A DNA stretch of 64,000 nt from Sorex araneus (Eukaryota > Chordata > Mammalia > Eulipotyphla > Soricidae). Positions 13,901-22,043 of the stretch are shown here, piece after piece. Location: contig NC_073306.1 in the NCBI RefSeq assembly GCF_027595985.1, forward strand, positions 84,183,599-84,247,598, in the 5' to 3' direction. The notes beneath the pieces are model-generated. The model saw only the letters and a list, made by a program, of their open reading frames with translations. It was not told the DNA's origin and did no database searches. A program made the position numbers and the translations under genes. The first letter of the stretch is position 1; the number at the start of each line of letters is the position of its first letter.

Positions 13901-16900
13901 TCTGCGGAGAGCAGGACCGCGTGGCGAATGACATTGAAGGGCAGCTGTCCCGGCTGGGCGCAGAGCAGCTGGGCCTTCAGGAATGTGGTCCACTTCTTTT
14001 GCAGCAGCTTTTCACCGCCCACGTCATTCTAGGGGCACAGGCGGAGTTCAAGAGGGGACCCTCCGCCTCCCCACCTCCCGGCCCGCGAGTCCCCGCCCCC
14101 CTGCCCCGCTGCCATTGGGCCCTCGGCGCTCGGCCCGCCTCTACCGTCTCCCCATTGGCTCGTCTGAGGCCAGCTCCGCCCCCCCGCCCAGACCGCCCAC
14201 CTTGCAGACTTGGGCCACGCGAGACGTGCGCAGCCTCTCGAAGAACTCGAACTCGCTGGCGGTCTCCTCGAAGAAGAAGTAAACGACATCTGTCCAAGGG
14301 ACGGCGGCCACGAAGGAGGCGTCGGCTGCGGGGGTGGGGCGGACAAGCACAGGCACTGAGCCTGGGGGTGGCCTGGGACACCCCCATGCCTTGGGTTGCA
14401 GCTGAAGACCCCAGGAGGATGCCTGGAATCCCGCAGCTGGCCTAGGGGTGGCCTTGCGGCATGGGGAGGAGGATCCCAGCCAACTGGTTAACTTATTTAC
14501 GTAAGCTGCAAGTTGCAAGAGAAGGGGATATTTGTCTTCTTCCCTGTTGTACCCCGGAACCTAAGGGTAATGCCTCGCACACAATACGCCCTCCACAAAA
14601 GGGAGCGGAAGGAATTAATAGCCGTTCAAGCGCCAGGTCTCCGGCGCCGGGCCAAGGGCTCAGCCCGAGAGGGGAGGGGGCAGTGTCTGGGCACTTACGC
14701 TGCAGCCAGCGGAGGAAATTGTCGGTCTTGAGGACAGGCTGGGGTCCCAGTGCGCGCATCAGGACGGGCTCACTGCCCAGGAAGTTATTCATGGTGCCAG
14801 AATAGAGCATCCCATCTAGGGCAGGGGAAAGGGGCGGCGTTCACAGCCGTTTCTCCCCTTTGTGAGTTCAGCGCCCTCCCCCCAAACCCAAGCCCAGCTA
14901 CCATCCCCCACTGAGCATCCCTCCTAGGTCCTCCTGCCATTAGGGAGTGGTTAGCCCTGTGGTTTTCTGTAGCTTGAGCACTTTACCAGCTTCCTTTTTT
15001 TTTTTTTTTATTATTGTTGTTTTTGTTTTTTGCTTTTGGGCCACACCCAGTGGTGATCAGGGGTAACTTTTATCTCTGCACTCAGGAATCAATCCTGGCG
15101 AGCTTGGGAGACCATATGGGATGCTAGGGGTCAAACCCTGGTCGACTGTGTGCAAGGCAAGTGTCCTCCCTGCTGTACTATCATTCCAGCCCTTCTCTCA
15201 CTTTTTTTTTAGTCCCCTCCTCCAGATACCCAGTTGAACCACTTGCCATGCAGTATTGTTCATCACCAAAGGTGATGGCGCCTCTGTTTCCGCACCTTGG
15301 GTCCTACTTTCCTGCATGAAACTTCTTTTCTCCCCATCTAGCTGTCTTTCCGTGTCCCACACAAAAGACTATCACCTCCGGGAAGCCAGGTACAATGTAA
15401 CAGCTCATGTCAAAGGAAGGCAAGGCCCTCCAATTCTAGCAAGAGGCCTACTCGCTGGGTAAAGGGATTCCTGGCTGCGAGGCCTCTCCTGGGCCCGAGA
15501 CCAGCCCTCCTGACTCTGTATGCCCCTCCACTCTCCATCTCCTGAGGCCCGGCCTCCCGTCTACCATGGGAGCCTGTACGTCACAGAGGCCAAGGCCTGA
15601 TGCTCACCTGCCAGGACAGCTGTGTGCTTATGAGCGGGGTCAAAGGGGCTTTGACCTTTCCCCTCCATGACCCTGTTCTCCGAGATGGGCAGCAAGTTGG
15701 AATCTTGGAGTTCCTGGAGTGGGGGGGTAAGGGGTGGGGAAAAGGAGCTGAGGGGCCAAAACGGCAGTCTCACATCGGGAAAAATGCAGGGTGTGAGGGA
15801 GGAGGGAAATGGAAATCAGGGATGTCAGACGCCAAGGCCCGGTCTCTGGCAGGGTTTCCCAGGGTCCCAGAGTGGAGAAGGTGGGTAGGGCCTGGGAGGG
15901 GGAGCTAGGGAACTCACAATGAAGGTGCAGGAAGGGCTGAAGGCGAAGGTACCGCAGGCATAGAGATGGGTAGTGTTGAAGGAGACCAGGACTCGAAGGA
16001 AGTTGAAACACTGTGTCTGGGGACCAGAGAGACAGGACAGTGGGTAAGGCACGCAACTGACCTAGGTTCAGTCCCCAGCACCACATAGGGTCCCCTGAGC
16101 CCTGCCAGGAGTTTCCCTGAGCTCAGAGCCAGGAGTACCAACCCTGAGATGACCAGGTATGGCTAAAGAAGAAAGAAAGAAAAAAAAAAAGCATTTTTCG
16201 ATTGGGGGTGGGAGTTAGAGTTCAAGCCTTCAGAGCACTGCCTGAGGGCCCCTCGATACCCGGACAGAGCTTAGCATCAGCCCACAGGCTAGTGCCTCTC
16301 CTGTCTCCCAGAGCAGCTCTGGGGGCCCCTGCACCCCCTGCCGAGCCCCCTCCCACCCACTCACCTCATTGCTCTTCTTCTTGAAGGCACATTCGCTCTT
16401 TTTCCTGTCACTGGCTGGCCAGGGTATCTGAAGCAGGAAGTGGGAAAGAGGAGATGAAATGCAATGGCGGGTCCTGAATTCCAGTTTTTTGGCGGGGGGG
16501 GGTTGGGGTGGGGGTGGTTATCACCTCCTTGGCTCAGGAGTGTAAGCCCCAGACCCCATGATGATTTATGGGATCAGATGGGTTACAGAGACATGGGTTA
16601 GGTATGACCACCTCTGACGCCTCCAACTCTGAACCACCTCAGGACTCAGGTTCGATCTCCGATGTCCCCAGCCCCCCACCTCAGGGTCCCCCGCGCCCAG
16701 CTGGGAGTGATTCCCGAATGCAGTACCAGGAACAAGCCCCGAGCAATGCTGTATTGTGCATACACCCACCCACACACCCACATACACACCCACACACACA
16801 CACACACCCCAATAAAAAACAAAACAAAATGAAATGTCCATTTCTGGCTCACACCTGCCTTTTTCCCTTCCCAGCCTGGGGATGGAACCCAGGGCCCCAC

Positions 16901-19900
16901 ACAGAAAAGACAGGAGCTCTGCCACGGAGCCACCTCCAGCTCCAGAATCTGACTTTTGAGTTGGGACCCCAGGCAAGCAGGTGGCCTGCAGAGAAATGCG
17001 CCCCCCATGATGAGCTCTTGGTCCCTGCTCCCCCATCCCCCCTTTCTGTCCTTCTCTGCCTTCCCCGGCTGTTCACACCCAGGTTCAGGGCTTTCTCCGA
17101 GTGGGCGGGGATCATATTATTGATACACTTTGAATCAGTGTTTCTCTCCACATCAGTGATGTGCCTCTCAGCCACTCAACAATGACTGTCATTCACCCAG
17201 CAGTGTGGGAGGCATGGTGAGGCCACTCTGGCATTTCTCGTCTGTTACTGGACCAGATACATAAATAAGACAGGAACTGCTGATTATTGCCAATTATAAA
17301 TAACACCAATTGCTCAGCTATTCATCGCCCAGGCGGCCCAGACTGCAGGCCCGGGCCAGCTGCCGCCCCTCCTCACCCCCAGCACCTGCCCTTTGTCCCT
17401 GACCTCCTTACCATGCTCTTGAGCCTCGGCACCCCTGGATCCTGGATGTCCAAGGCCAGCACGGCCTCTCGCGCCCCCACATAGAGGGTGCCACCATCAC
17501 TGCTCAAAAGCAGGGTGTCGAAATCCTGGAGGTCTTTCTGATGGAAGAGGCTGAGCCCCCTGCGTCCATCCCCTGCAGGTGAGTAACAGGAAGCTTGTGG
17601 GCAAAGTGGATCTTCTCCAAGTGTGACCAGAGTGGGTTTGGGGGAGTTGGCAGAGAGCACTCCCTGGGCGTTGGCAGCTGAACCACCAGCTCTTGGCGGT
17701 GGTTCCTGCCACTGCGCCTGCTGGCAGGCCCCCCAAGAACTGTGTGCGTTGCCCACAGTAGTGAGATGGGTGGGAGGTGGTAATAACAGCCTGGAGCTGG
17801 GGATGGGGGTCTGCACCCACAGACAGATGAAAGGGCAGGACCCCAAGTGAGCCCCACTAAAGGTGCTCCAGGCCTAGGGCTGCCTTTATGGGGCGGGGAC
17901 AGGGGCTGATGGGCAGAAGGCTTTGGCAGCTATCGGCGGGCTCGGCACAGACCGGAAGCCATGGGGTCCCACTCACCAGCCCCACTTCCTTCCTCCTCTT
18001 ACCGCAGGACGTGGCCACCCCCAGAGAGGAAAGTTCTGTGCAGAGCATCGTGGGCTGGCGTGTGAGCAGGTGTGGGGGCCGGGGGGTGGGCGCTGCAGGG
18101 GGGCCTGATCCTGTCTGGGACTCACGCTGGGGAAGGCATCCCTCAAACAGACGCACACTCTGGGGGAGCTGGACACACGGACTCTTTCCTTTTAGGGGTC
18201 GGGACGGAGGGAGGAGCTGGGGAAGTGGATGCCCTGTGGTGTGCATGGGTAGGGGGGCTAAGTCTGGGCCCTGTTGGCACCCCCATGACAGGTGCTCGCG
18301 CTGCCCCACCAATGGGCATCACGCATTGCCTTGACCAGGTCAGCTGGAAAGGTGCCAAAGCTAAGCTCCTGCCTGGTGGGGCCAGAGCGATAGCACAGCG
18401 GGTCGGGCATTTGCCTTGCACGTGGCCGATCTAGGTTCGATCCCTGGCGTTCCATATGGTCCCCCAAGCACAGCCAGGAGTGATTCCTGAGTGCAGAGCC
18501 AGGAGCAACCCCTGAGCATCGCTGGGTGTGACCCAAAAAGGAAAACAACAACAACGCTCCTGCCCAGGTTCCCCTCTGCCTTGTCCCCAGGTGACAAGCC
18601 CTCAACCCTGAGGCTCCACCCTGGGCTGCTGTCCTGCACTAGGCGTTCCAGCTTGACCTCTGCCTGGCACCAGCCTGCTGTGGCCTCCAGCTCTGACCTT
18701 AGCTTTAGGAGCCCCGGGGGGAACTCACTTAGGGGCTTGGGGGCCCAGAGGTGACAGTGACATTTCAAGAGGAAATAAAAAATCACCGGGGGGGCTGGAG
18801 TGATAGCACAGTGGGTAGGGCATTTGCCTTGAACGCTGCCGACCCGGGTTTGATTCCCAGCATCCCATATGGTCCCCTGAGCCCCGCCAGGGGTAATTCC
18901 TGAGTGCAGAGCCAGGAGTGCCCCCTTTGCATCGCCGGGTGTGACCCAAAAAGCAAAAAAAAAAAAAAAAAATCACCAGGGGCCCGAGTGATAGTACAAA
19001 TGGGTAGGGCTCTTGTCTTGCACGCAGCCAACCCAGGTTTGATCCTGGCACCACATATGGTCCCCAGAGCCCCTCTAGGAGTGATTCCTGAGCACAGAGT
19101 CAGGAGTCAGCACTGAGAACAGCCAGGTGTGGGCAACAAACCAAAATAGAAAAAAAGTCACCAAATTCAGAGTCCCGGGCCGGTGCTGGGGCAGCACCTC
19201 TCCTTTCCGCACCCTCATCCCTGCTCTCCAACCCTGCACCTCACCCCACAAACCCTCACTCCTGCCCTTCACCCCGCACACCCTCACCCCTGCGCTTCAC
19301 CCTACACACTCTTACTCCCTACATTTCACCATGCACACCCTCACCCTTGTGCTTCACCCAACACACCCTCACCCCTGTGCTTCACCCCTCACGCCTTCAT
19401 GCTGTAACTCTCTGCCGCCACCTGCTCTTTCTCCCCTTTGTCTCCCTGCCTACCTCCCCCTCTTCCCTTCTCCTGTCTCCCTCTTCTCTCTCTCTCTGTC
19501 TCTCTGTACCTGTCTCTCTTTCCCTCTCTTTTCCCCTCCCTCCTCTCTTTCTCTCTCTCTGTCTCTCTACCTTTCTCTCGCTCTCTTTCTCTCTCCCTCT
19601 CCCTCTCCCCCCCCGCCTCTGTCTCTCCCTCTCTCTCCCCCCCTTCTCAGTCCAGTTGCCCCCTGTCTCTCTGGCCATCTCCTTTTCATCCTGCCCCTCT
19701 CCCTTCACTTCCTGTCTCCTTCTTCCACCCACCGCCAGCTCAGTGCCCACGGCCACCTGCCCAGCATTCTCTTACCTGCGTGGAACTTGACCCTGGGCAC
19801 AGGTCCCTGTGCCCCGTCCCCTGCCGTGGTTGGCGGGAGCAGCTGCAGGAGCAGCTGGAAGAGGAAAAGGCCCAGGAGGCTGCAGGGGTCGAGGCCCAGG

Positions 19901-19914
19901 GCAGGGAGGGCCAT
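398..19914 (-). CDS. SEMA4A: SEMA4A, semaphorin 4A, 5' twelve coding exons (3' end outside window)
   Basis: Class 4 semaphorin, a type I membrane glycoprotein that signals through plexins (plexin-D1 and B-type) and immune receptors, acting in axon and vascular guidance, T-cell co-stimulation and photoreceptor survival. Twelve coding exons splice in frame to 1592 nt (530 codons plus 2 bases). They give a signal peptide (1 to about 32), a sema beta-propeller (about 40-478) and a PSI cysteine-rich module (about 479-530). Human SEMA4A is 761 residues, so the Ig-like domain, membrane span and tail lie left of position 1. Segments such as FFFEETASEF and SPFDPAHKH match human SEMA4A closely. N-glycosylation sequons are at about N120, N135 and N496. 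It is tandem with, and downstream of, LMNA. Confidence 0.97.
626..744 (-). CDS. SEMA4A: SEMA4A coding exon 11
   Basis: 119 nt, residues 439-478, (A)TGSLHKAVVSGDGG to NLQLAPSQ. Final sema blade (HLVEEIQLFPEPEPV). Acceptor CCTAG/CCACCG, donor CAG/GTAGGA. Confidence 0.95.
857..1020 (-). repeat. SINE, antisense full-length
   Basis: Reads as the reverse complement of the SINE consensus, from TTTTTGGGTCACACCCAG to the A box region. Moderate divergence. Confidence 0.85.
1221..1567 (+). repeat. Two diverged SINEs with microsatellite tails
   Basis: 1221-1336 ends in a (CA)n tract (1337-1385). 1453-1540 ends in (AATG)n (1540-1567). Both show degenerate A and B boxes. Confidence 0.65.
2287..2467 (-). 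CDS. SEMA4A: SEMA4A coding exon 10
   Basis: 181 nt, residues 379-438 plus one base, CSAGPFSDKALTFM to HLVLYLGT. Late sema-domain blades with GVEYTQLAVE. Acceptor TCCCAG/TGTTCA, donor ACAG/GTGAGT. Confidence 0.95.
2468..2823. other. Intron sequence without recognised features
   Basis: Unique-looking intron DNA between SEMA4A exon 10 and the first clear SINE. I see no exon or repeat match. Confidence 0.6.
2824..3170. repeat. Nested SINE: antisense copy inside a sense copy
   Basis: A plus-strand SINE (2824-2880) is interrupted by a complete minus-strand SINE (2881-3054) and resumes at 3055-3170. Short direct repeats GACCC flank the inner copy. The outer element ends in an A/T-rich tail with AAATAAATAAAT. 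Confidence 0.85.
3203..3493. repeat. SINE fragment (+) interrupted by young antisense SINE with 15-bp TSD
   Basis: An antisense SINE at 3301-3478 is flanked by perfect 15-bp duplications starting GAAGCCAACC (3287-3301 and 3479-3493). The left host piece 3203-3286 is an older plus-strand SINE 5' half. Confidence 0.9.
3535..3852 (+). repeat. Dispersed repeat, probable LINE 3' end (copy 1)
   Basis: Shares about 250 bp of clear similarity with the reverse complement of 29098-29345, including GCAGGC, GGTGGTGGGATTGGT and CATGGTGATTTGT-type blocks. It ends in an A-rich tail at about 3845. Two copies in opposite orientation with A-rich ends fit a non-LTR retrotransposon 3' end. Confidence 0.65.
3862..4193 (+). 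repeat. SINE 3' half and a full-length SINE
   Basis: 3862-3957 is the 3' half. 4017-4193 is full length with head GGGGCTGGAGTGACAGC and A-rich tail. Confidence 0.88.
4648..5600. repeat. Cluster of about seven old SINEs and fragments
   Basis: Antisense pieces at 4648-4782, 4788-4975, 5070-5181 and 5184-5325; sense pieces at 4978-5062, 5326-5480 and 5486-5600. They are more diverged than the copies at 3301 or 4017 and are partly nested. Confidence 0.7.
5773..6262. repeat. Three SINEs, one antisense and two sense
   Basis: 5773-5905 is antisense and starts with a T run. 5925-6072 and 6079-6262 are sense and diverged; the last has head GGGGCTGGAGAGATGA. Confidence 0.7.
6445..6780 (+). mobile_element. 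L1 LINE 3'-end remnant
   Basis: Contains CAGTGAAATAAATTACAAG, CATATGATTTCACTCAC and CTGTACACCAGAAAC, recognisable relatives of the conserved mammalian L1 end-of-ORF2/3'UTR words. No open frame survives. Confidence 0.65.
6965..7322 (+). repeat. SINE fragment and full SINE with (ATAG)n tail
   Basis: 6965-7045 is a 5' half. 7147-7306 is nearly full length with the variant CCTAAGCACAAGGCC between the A and B boxes. A tail-derived GATA microsatellite follows (7315-7345). Confidence 0.85.
7348..7605 (+). repeat. Second SINE family sharing the tRNA-like head
   Basis: The first 65 bp match the common SINE head (CTGGAGCGATAGCACAGTGGG through GGGTTCGATT). The body is then different: CTCGGAGAGCCTGGCAAGC, repeated GAGCCTGGCAAGC, CAACAAGTCTCACAATGGAG. 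This is the only copy in the window. Confidence 0.8.
7606..7822. repeat. (TA/TATG)n and (GA)n tract plus SINE fragment
   Basis: AT-rich alternating tract at 7603-7665 and (GA)n at 7665-7679, followed by a diverged plus-strand SINE (7683-7822). Confidence 0.75.
8317..9106 (-). repeat. Four antisense SINEs, one with clear TSD
   Basis: Copies at 8317-8500 (TSD about GAAACAG), 8515-8650 (diverged), 8733-8909 and 8920-9092. The last is flanked by duplications TCTATAGACTTTTT (from 8910 and from 9093). Confidence 0.87.
9107..9540. other. A-rich intron DNA, no feature recognised
   Basis: AT-rich stretch with many AAAACAAAA words. Possibly a decayed LINE, but I cannot match it. No exon is seen. Confidence 0.5.
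9541..10330. repeat. SINE (+) and three antisense SINEs
   Basis: 9541-9660 is sense and diverged. 9844-9992, 10030-10181 and 10185-10330 are antisense, each with recognisable GGACCAT and CAAGGCAA words. Confidence 0.75.
10728..10964 (+). repeat. SINE ending in (CT)n(CA)n microsatellite
   Basis: A diverged sense SINE (10728-10880) runs directly into about 22 CT repeats (10881-10925) and about 19 CA repeats (10926-10963). Confidence 0.85.
11179..11750 (+). repeat. Three sense SINEs
   Basis: 11179-11345 has the CCTAAGCACAAGGCC variant and a TSD around ACACAGTTACAGGGGCT. 11374-11560 is diverged. 11620-11750 is a degraded fragment with an A run. Confidence 0.8.
11751..12042. other. Intron DNA before SEMA4A exon 9 donor, no feature recognised
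   Basis: Unique-looking sequence. Nothing is supported beyond the exon 9 splice donor at its right edge. Confidence 0.55.
12043..12193 (-). CDS. SEMA4A: SEMA4A coding exon 9
   Basis: 151 nt, residues 328-378, (W)QVGGTRSSAVCAF to SPRPGS. The KYKELNKETSRWTTY segment matches human; GFPDISPRPGS is more diverged. Acceptor CCCCAG/GCAGGT, donor AGT/GTGAGT. It is followed by a 9.6 kb intron. Confidence 0.95.
12478..13282 (-). repeat. Three diverged antisense SINEs with unique spacer
   Basis: 12478-12640, 12684-12830 and 13143-13282. The spacer 12831-13142 shows no recognised feature. Confidence 0.7.
13422..13722 (-). repeat. Two antisense SINEs upstream of exon 8 donor
   Basis: 13422-13586 and 13593-13722, both with a T run and CTCAGGGCTTACTCC-type words. 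They lie 130 bp past the SEMA4A exon 8 donor. Confidence 0.75.
13856..14028 (-). CDS. SEMA4A: SEMA4A coding exon 8
   Basis: 173 nt, residues 271-327 plus two bases, NDVGGEKLLQKKWTTF to AVFTSQ and the first two bases of Trp. Acceptor CCCTAG/AATGAC, donor CAGTG/GTGAGT. The loop SADASAEAQVFAVF differs from human PADSPTAPHIYAVF but keeps length. Confidence 0.95.
14201..14325 (-). CDS. SEMA4A: SEMA4A coding exon 7
   Basis: 125 nt, residues 229-270, (P)DASFVAAVPWTDVV to SRVAQVCK. The FFFEETASEFEFFERL segment is nearly identical to human. Acceptor CCGCAG/CCGACG, donor AAG/GTGGGC. The surrounding 350 bp are unusually CpG-rich for an internal exon. Confidence 0.95.
14699..14815 (-). CDS. SEMA4A: SEMA4A coding exon 6
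   Basis: 117 nt, residues 190-228 plus one base, DGMLYSGTMNNFLG to NFLRWLQ. Acceptor CCTAG/ATGGGA, donor C/GTAAGT. The codon split with exon 7 gives Pro (C+CC) where human has His. Confidence 0.95.
14996..15195 (-). repeat. Antisense SINE in SEMA4A intron 5
   Basis: Begins with a T run (14996-15012), contains GGGCCACACCCAGTGGTGATCAG and ends CTATCATTCCAGCCC. Confidence 0.85.
15608..15713 (-). CDS. SEMA4A: SEMA4A coding exon 5
   Basis: 106 nt, residues 155-189 plus one base, ELQDSNLLPISENR to HKHTAVLA. Includes the GKGQSPFDP motif of the sema domain. Acceptor CTCCAG/GAACTC, donor GCAG/GTGAGC. Confidence 0.95.
15918..16016 (-). CDS. SEMA4A: SEMA4A coding exon 4
   Basis: 99 nt, residues 122-154, TQCFNFLRVL to SPSCTFI. 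It contains the CGTFAFSP semaphorin signature and sequon N135-T-T. Donor ATT/GTGAGT. The acceptor CCCCAG/ACACAG and its pyrimidine tract coincide with the antisense head of a SINE at 16018-16185, reported as a finding. Confidence 0.95.
16018..16185 (+). repeat. SINE abutting the acceptor of SEMA4A exon 4
   Basis: The plus-strand SINE head GGGGACCAGAGAGACAGGAC begins within about two bases of the splice acceptor at 16017/16016, so its antisense supplies the CCCCAG and pyrimidine tract. It ends in a GAAA/A-rich tail. Confidence 0.8.
16365..16427 (-). CDS. SEMA4A: SEMA4A coding exon 3
   Basis: 63 nt, 21 residues (101-121), IPWPASDRKK to KKKSNE, as in human. Acceptor CTTCAG/ATACCC, donor GAG/GTGAGT. 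The NE/T sequon spans the junction to exon 4. Confidence 0.95.
16600..16815 (+). repeat. Old SINE with (CACACC)n tail
   Basis: Diverged SINE with CAGGTTCGATCTCC (B box) near 16650. It runs into a CACACC/CA tract (16764-16812). Confidence 0.6.
17412..17572 (-). CDS. SEMA4A: SEMA4A coding exon 2
   Basis: 161 nt, residues 47-100, GDGRRGLSLFHQKDLQDF to GVPRLKSM. Start of the sema propeller, with the LYVGAREAVLALDI blade common to class 4 semaphorins. Acceptor CTGCAG/GGGATG, donor ATG/GTAAGG. Confidence 0.96.
17573..18376. other. SEMA4A intron 1, unique GC-rich part
   Basis: No exon, repeat or RNA gene recognised. G-rich short runs only. Confidence 0.55.
18378..19150 (+). repeat. Three sense SINEs in SEMA4A intron 1
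   Basis: 18378-18545, 18790-18972 (TSD about AAATCACCGGGG/AAATCACCAGGG) and 18978-19150. The middle copy is close to consensus. Confidence 0.87.
19215..19405. repeat. 28-bp minisatellite, about six copies
   Basis: Tandem units of the type CTTCACCCCGCACACCCTCA plus CCCCTGCG, with base substitutions between units, 370 bp from the first coding exon donor of SEMA4A. Confidence 0.8.
19425..19735. repeat. Long polypyrimidine tract
   Basis: About 300 bp of almost pure C/T with CTCTCT and CCCTCC runs, just downstream of SEMA4A coding exon 1 on the transcribed strand (purine-rich in the transcript). It gives spurious long open frames rich in Ser, Leu and Pro. Confidence 0.85.
19776..19914 (-). CDS. 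SEMA4A: SEMA4A first coding exon (signal peptide)
   Basis: 139 nt, residues 1-46 plus one base: MALPALGLDPCSLLGLFLFQ, then a Leu-rich core and PPTTAGDGAQG. The exon extends 29 nt upstream as 5'UTR (19915-19943) to an acceptor TTTCCCCAG/TGCCAG. Donor CACGCAG/GTAAGA, phase 1. The Leu-rich stretch is a clear secretion signal. Confidence 0.96.
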
Positions 19915-19943
19915 GCTCAGCGGGCAGCCGTCAGCAGCTGGCA
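19915..19943 (-). other. SEMA4A: SEMA4A 5'UTR part of first coding exon
   Basis: 29 nt between the acceptor CCCCAG (19944-19949) and the ATG. The upstream non-coding exon must lie further right; a candidate is listed at about 24.51-24.63 kb. Confidence 0.8.
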
Positions 19944-19949
19944 CTGGGG

Positions 19950-21059
19950 AAACAGGGGAAGGCTGGGGTGAGCAAGTCCTCACCACATCCCCCTCGGGGA
20001 CCAATGGGCGAGCCCCGGGCGGCAGAAGTGTGAAGGCGAGTGCCGAGGAGGGGCGGGGGGGTCCCAGTTCCTCTTAGGACCAGCCTCTCCTTTCCATCAC
20101 GGCTCAGGCTGACCTCGCACTCCCCTCCTGCCCTGCCTTCCGGGATCGTCTCAGGAAGCTTCCCAGCTGCCTGCTGGCGGCCTCCTCCGGGAGTCCAGAG
20201 TCCAGCACATTGCTGGGTCCCGGCAGGGCCAGCTCCCTGCCCTCCAACACAGCCTCTCCAGCCCGACGCGCCCGTCACGGCACCTCTGTGACTCTCTGGG
20301 CCTCACACCCGCCCTGCCCTCCCCTGACCCATGCCGCCCGCCAGGCCTGGCCAGCCCGTCCAGCCTCTCCCCGGGGCCAGCGGGGAGCAGGGCCTGAGTT
20401 GCTTAGGCCAGGGCAGAGTGTGCCCACCTGCCTCCCAGCAGTTCCCTCGACATCCGCCCCTGACCCACCTCCCCGTCCCTCTACACAGCACCTGCAGCAC
20501 CTCCGACCCCAGAGTGACCAATCTCACCTACCCTCGAGCCAGCCACAGTTGGAAAGGCGGCTTCCGGGGTGCAGGTGCCATCCGAGAGGAAGAAAGGGGG
20601 GTCTCAGACCCCAGGGGCAAGGGCCAGCAGGGAGCAGCAGGGGCGGGAGGCTCGGCCCGCCGGGGCCCGGTGTGCGGCCCTCCGGGTACCCATAGTGCCA
20701 ACGCAGCCCAGCGCGGCTGGGAAACCTGCTCTTCCACCTATCCAGTTGTGACAGATCCCGCTGGGGCGGAAGCCGGCGGCCCGGGAGGGGAACAGACACG
20801 CCTCTCTCACTCCTCCCCTCACTCCTTCCAGGGAGACCATGGAGAAGGTCACTTCAACCCTGGCCTTGTCGGTCAGGTCCCATTGAACCAGCACAATGGC
20901 TGGACTCTGCCCCCACTCAGGCTTCCCGAGAGCTGTGGCACCTCTGACACCGGCTGGGGGGGCCTCTTTCCATGGAGCCCACCTACCCCTAGCACAGCCT
21001 CCTCAGGGCCCTCCCGGTGGCCGGTAACCTTCACACCGCCCACTTCCTGCCCACTTAGG
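19950..21059. other. GC-rich SEMA4A 5' intron, no exon recognised
   Basis: C-rich unique DNA upstream of the first coding exon. I see no convincing donor for a non-coding exon here and no repeat. Confidence 0.5.
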
Positions 21060-21628
21060 CTTCTTATTTTTTGTTTTGTGAGCACAGATGGTGCTCAGGG
21101 CTTACTCCTAGCTCTGCACTCAGGGATCATTCCCGGAAGTGCTCGGGGAACCCCATGAGGTGCCAGGACTCAAACCTGGGTTGACTGACTGTGCGTAAGA
21201 TCAATGCCCTACCCTCTGCACTATGGCTCCGGCTGGAGCTTTTTTCCCCTCACTTAGGCATTTTTAAAAAATGCTGCCAGAGAGCTGTAGCGATAGCACA
21301 GTGGGTAGGGCATTCGTCTTGCATGTGGCCGACCCGGGTTCGATTCCCAGCATCCCATATGGTCCCCTGAGCACCGCCAGGAGTAATTCCTGAGAGCAGA
21401 GCCAGGAGTAACCCCTGAGCATCGCTGGGTGTGACCCAAAAAGAAAAAAAAATGCTGCCAGAAAGATAGTACAGTGGGTAGGGCACTTGCCTTGCACAAG
21501 GCCAGCCCAGGTTTCTGTGCCCAGCATCAAGTAGGGGCCCCTGAACCCTGCCAGGAGTGATCCCTGAGTGCAGAGCCAAGAGTCAGCCCTGAGCACTGCC
21601 AGTGTGGCTCAAGTATCAAACAAACAAC

Positions 21629-21667
<39 letters not shown>

Positions 21668-22043
21668 CAATACAAATAAACATGCATGGATTTGCAGAGA
21701 TTGGACAAAGATAAGGCACTTGCCTTGCATGTGGCTGGCCAGGTTCTATCCCCAGCACCCAGTAGGGCTCCTGAGCACACCAGGAGTGAGCACAGAGCCA
21801 GAAGTAAGCCCTGAGCACTGATGGGGGTGTTGGTCCAAATTACATATTTTTTTTTTAAAGAAGGAAATCGCTGGAGCGATAGCACAGTGTGTAGGACATT
21901 TGCCTTGCATGCAGCCGACCCAGATTCGATCCCCAGTATCCCACATGGTTCCCCAAGCACCACGAGGAGTAATTCCTTAGTGCAAAGCTAGGAATAACCC
22001 CTGAGCATCGCTGGGTGTGACCCAAAAAGAAAAAAAAAAAAAG
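21060..22043. repeat. SINE cluster with (TA)n
   Basis: 21060-21238 antisense; 21280-21450 sense (TSD AAAAAATGCTGCCAGA), 21456-21630 sense ending in (TA)n (21631-21663), 21690-21840 and 21868-22043 sense. Confidence 0.85.

Noticed and set aside
13474..14445. 323-codon plus-strand open frame
   Set aside because: Antisense shadow of SEMA4A exons 7-8 and a SINE; the minus strand carries the recognised protein.
19127..20077. Long plus-strand open frame rich in Ser, Leu, Pro and His (316 codons)
   Set aside because: It is produced by the CT tract and the 28-bp minisatellite, lies antisense to SEMA4A's first coding exon, and has no family resemblance.
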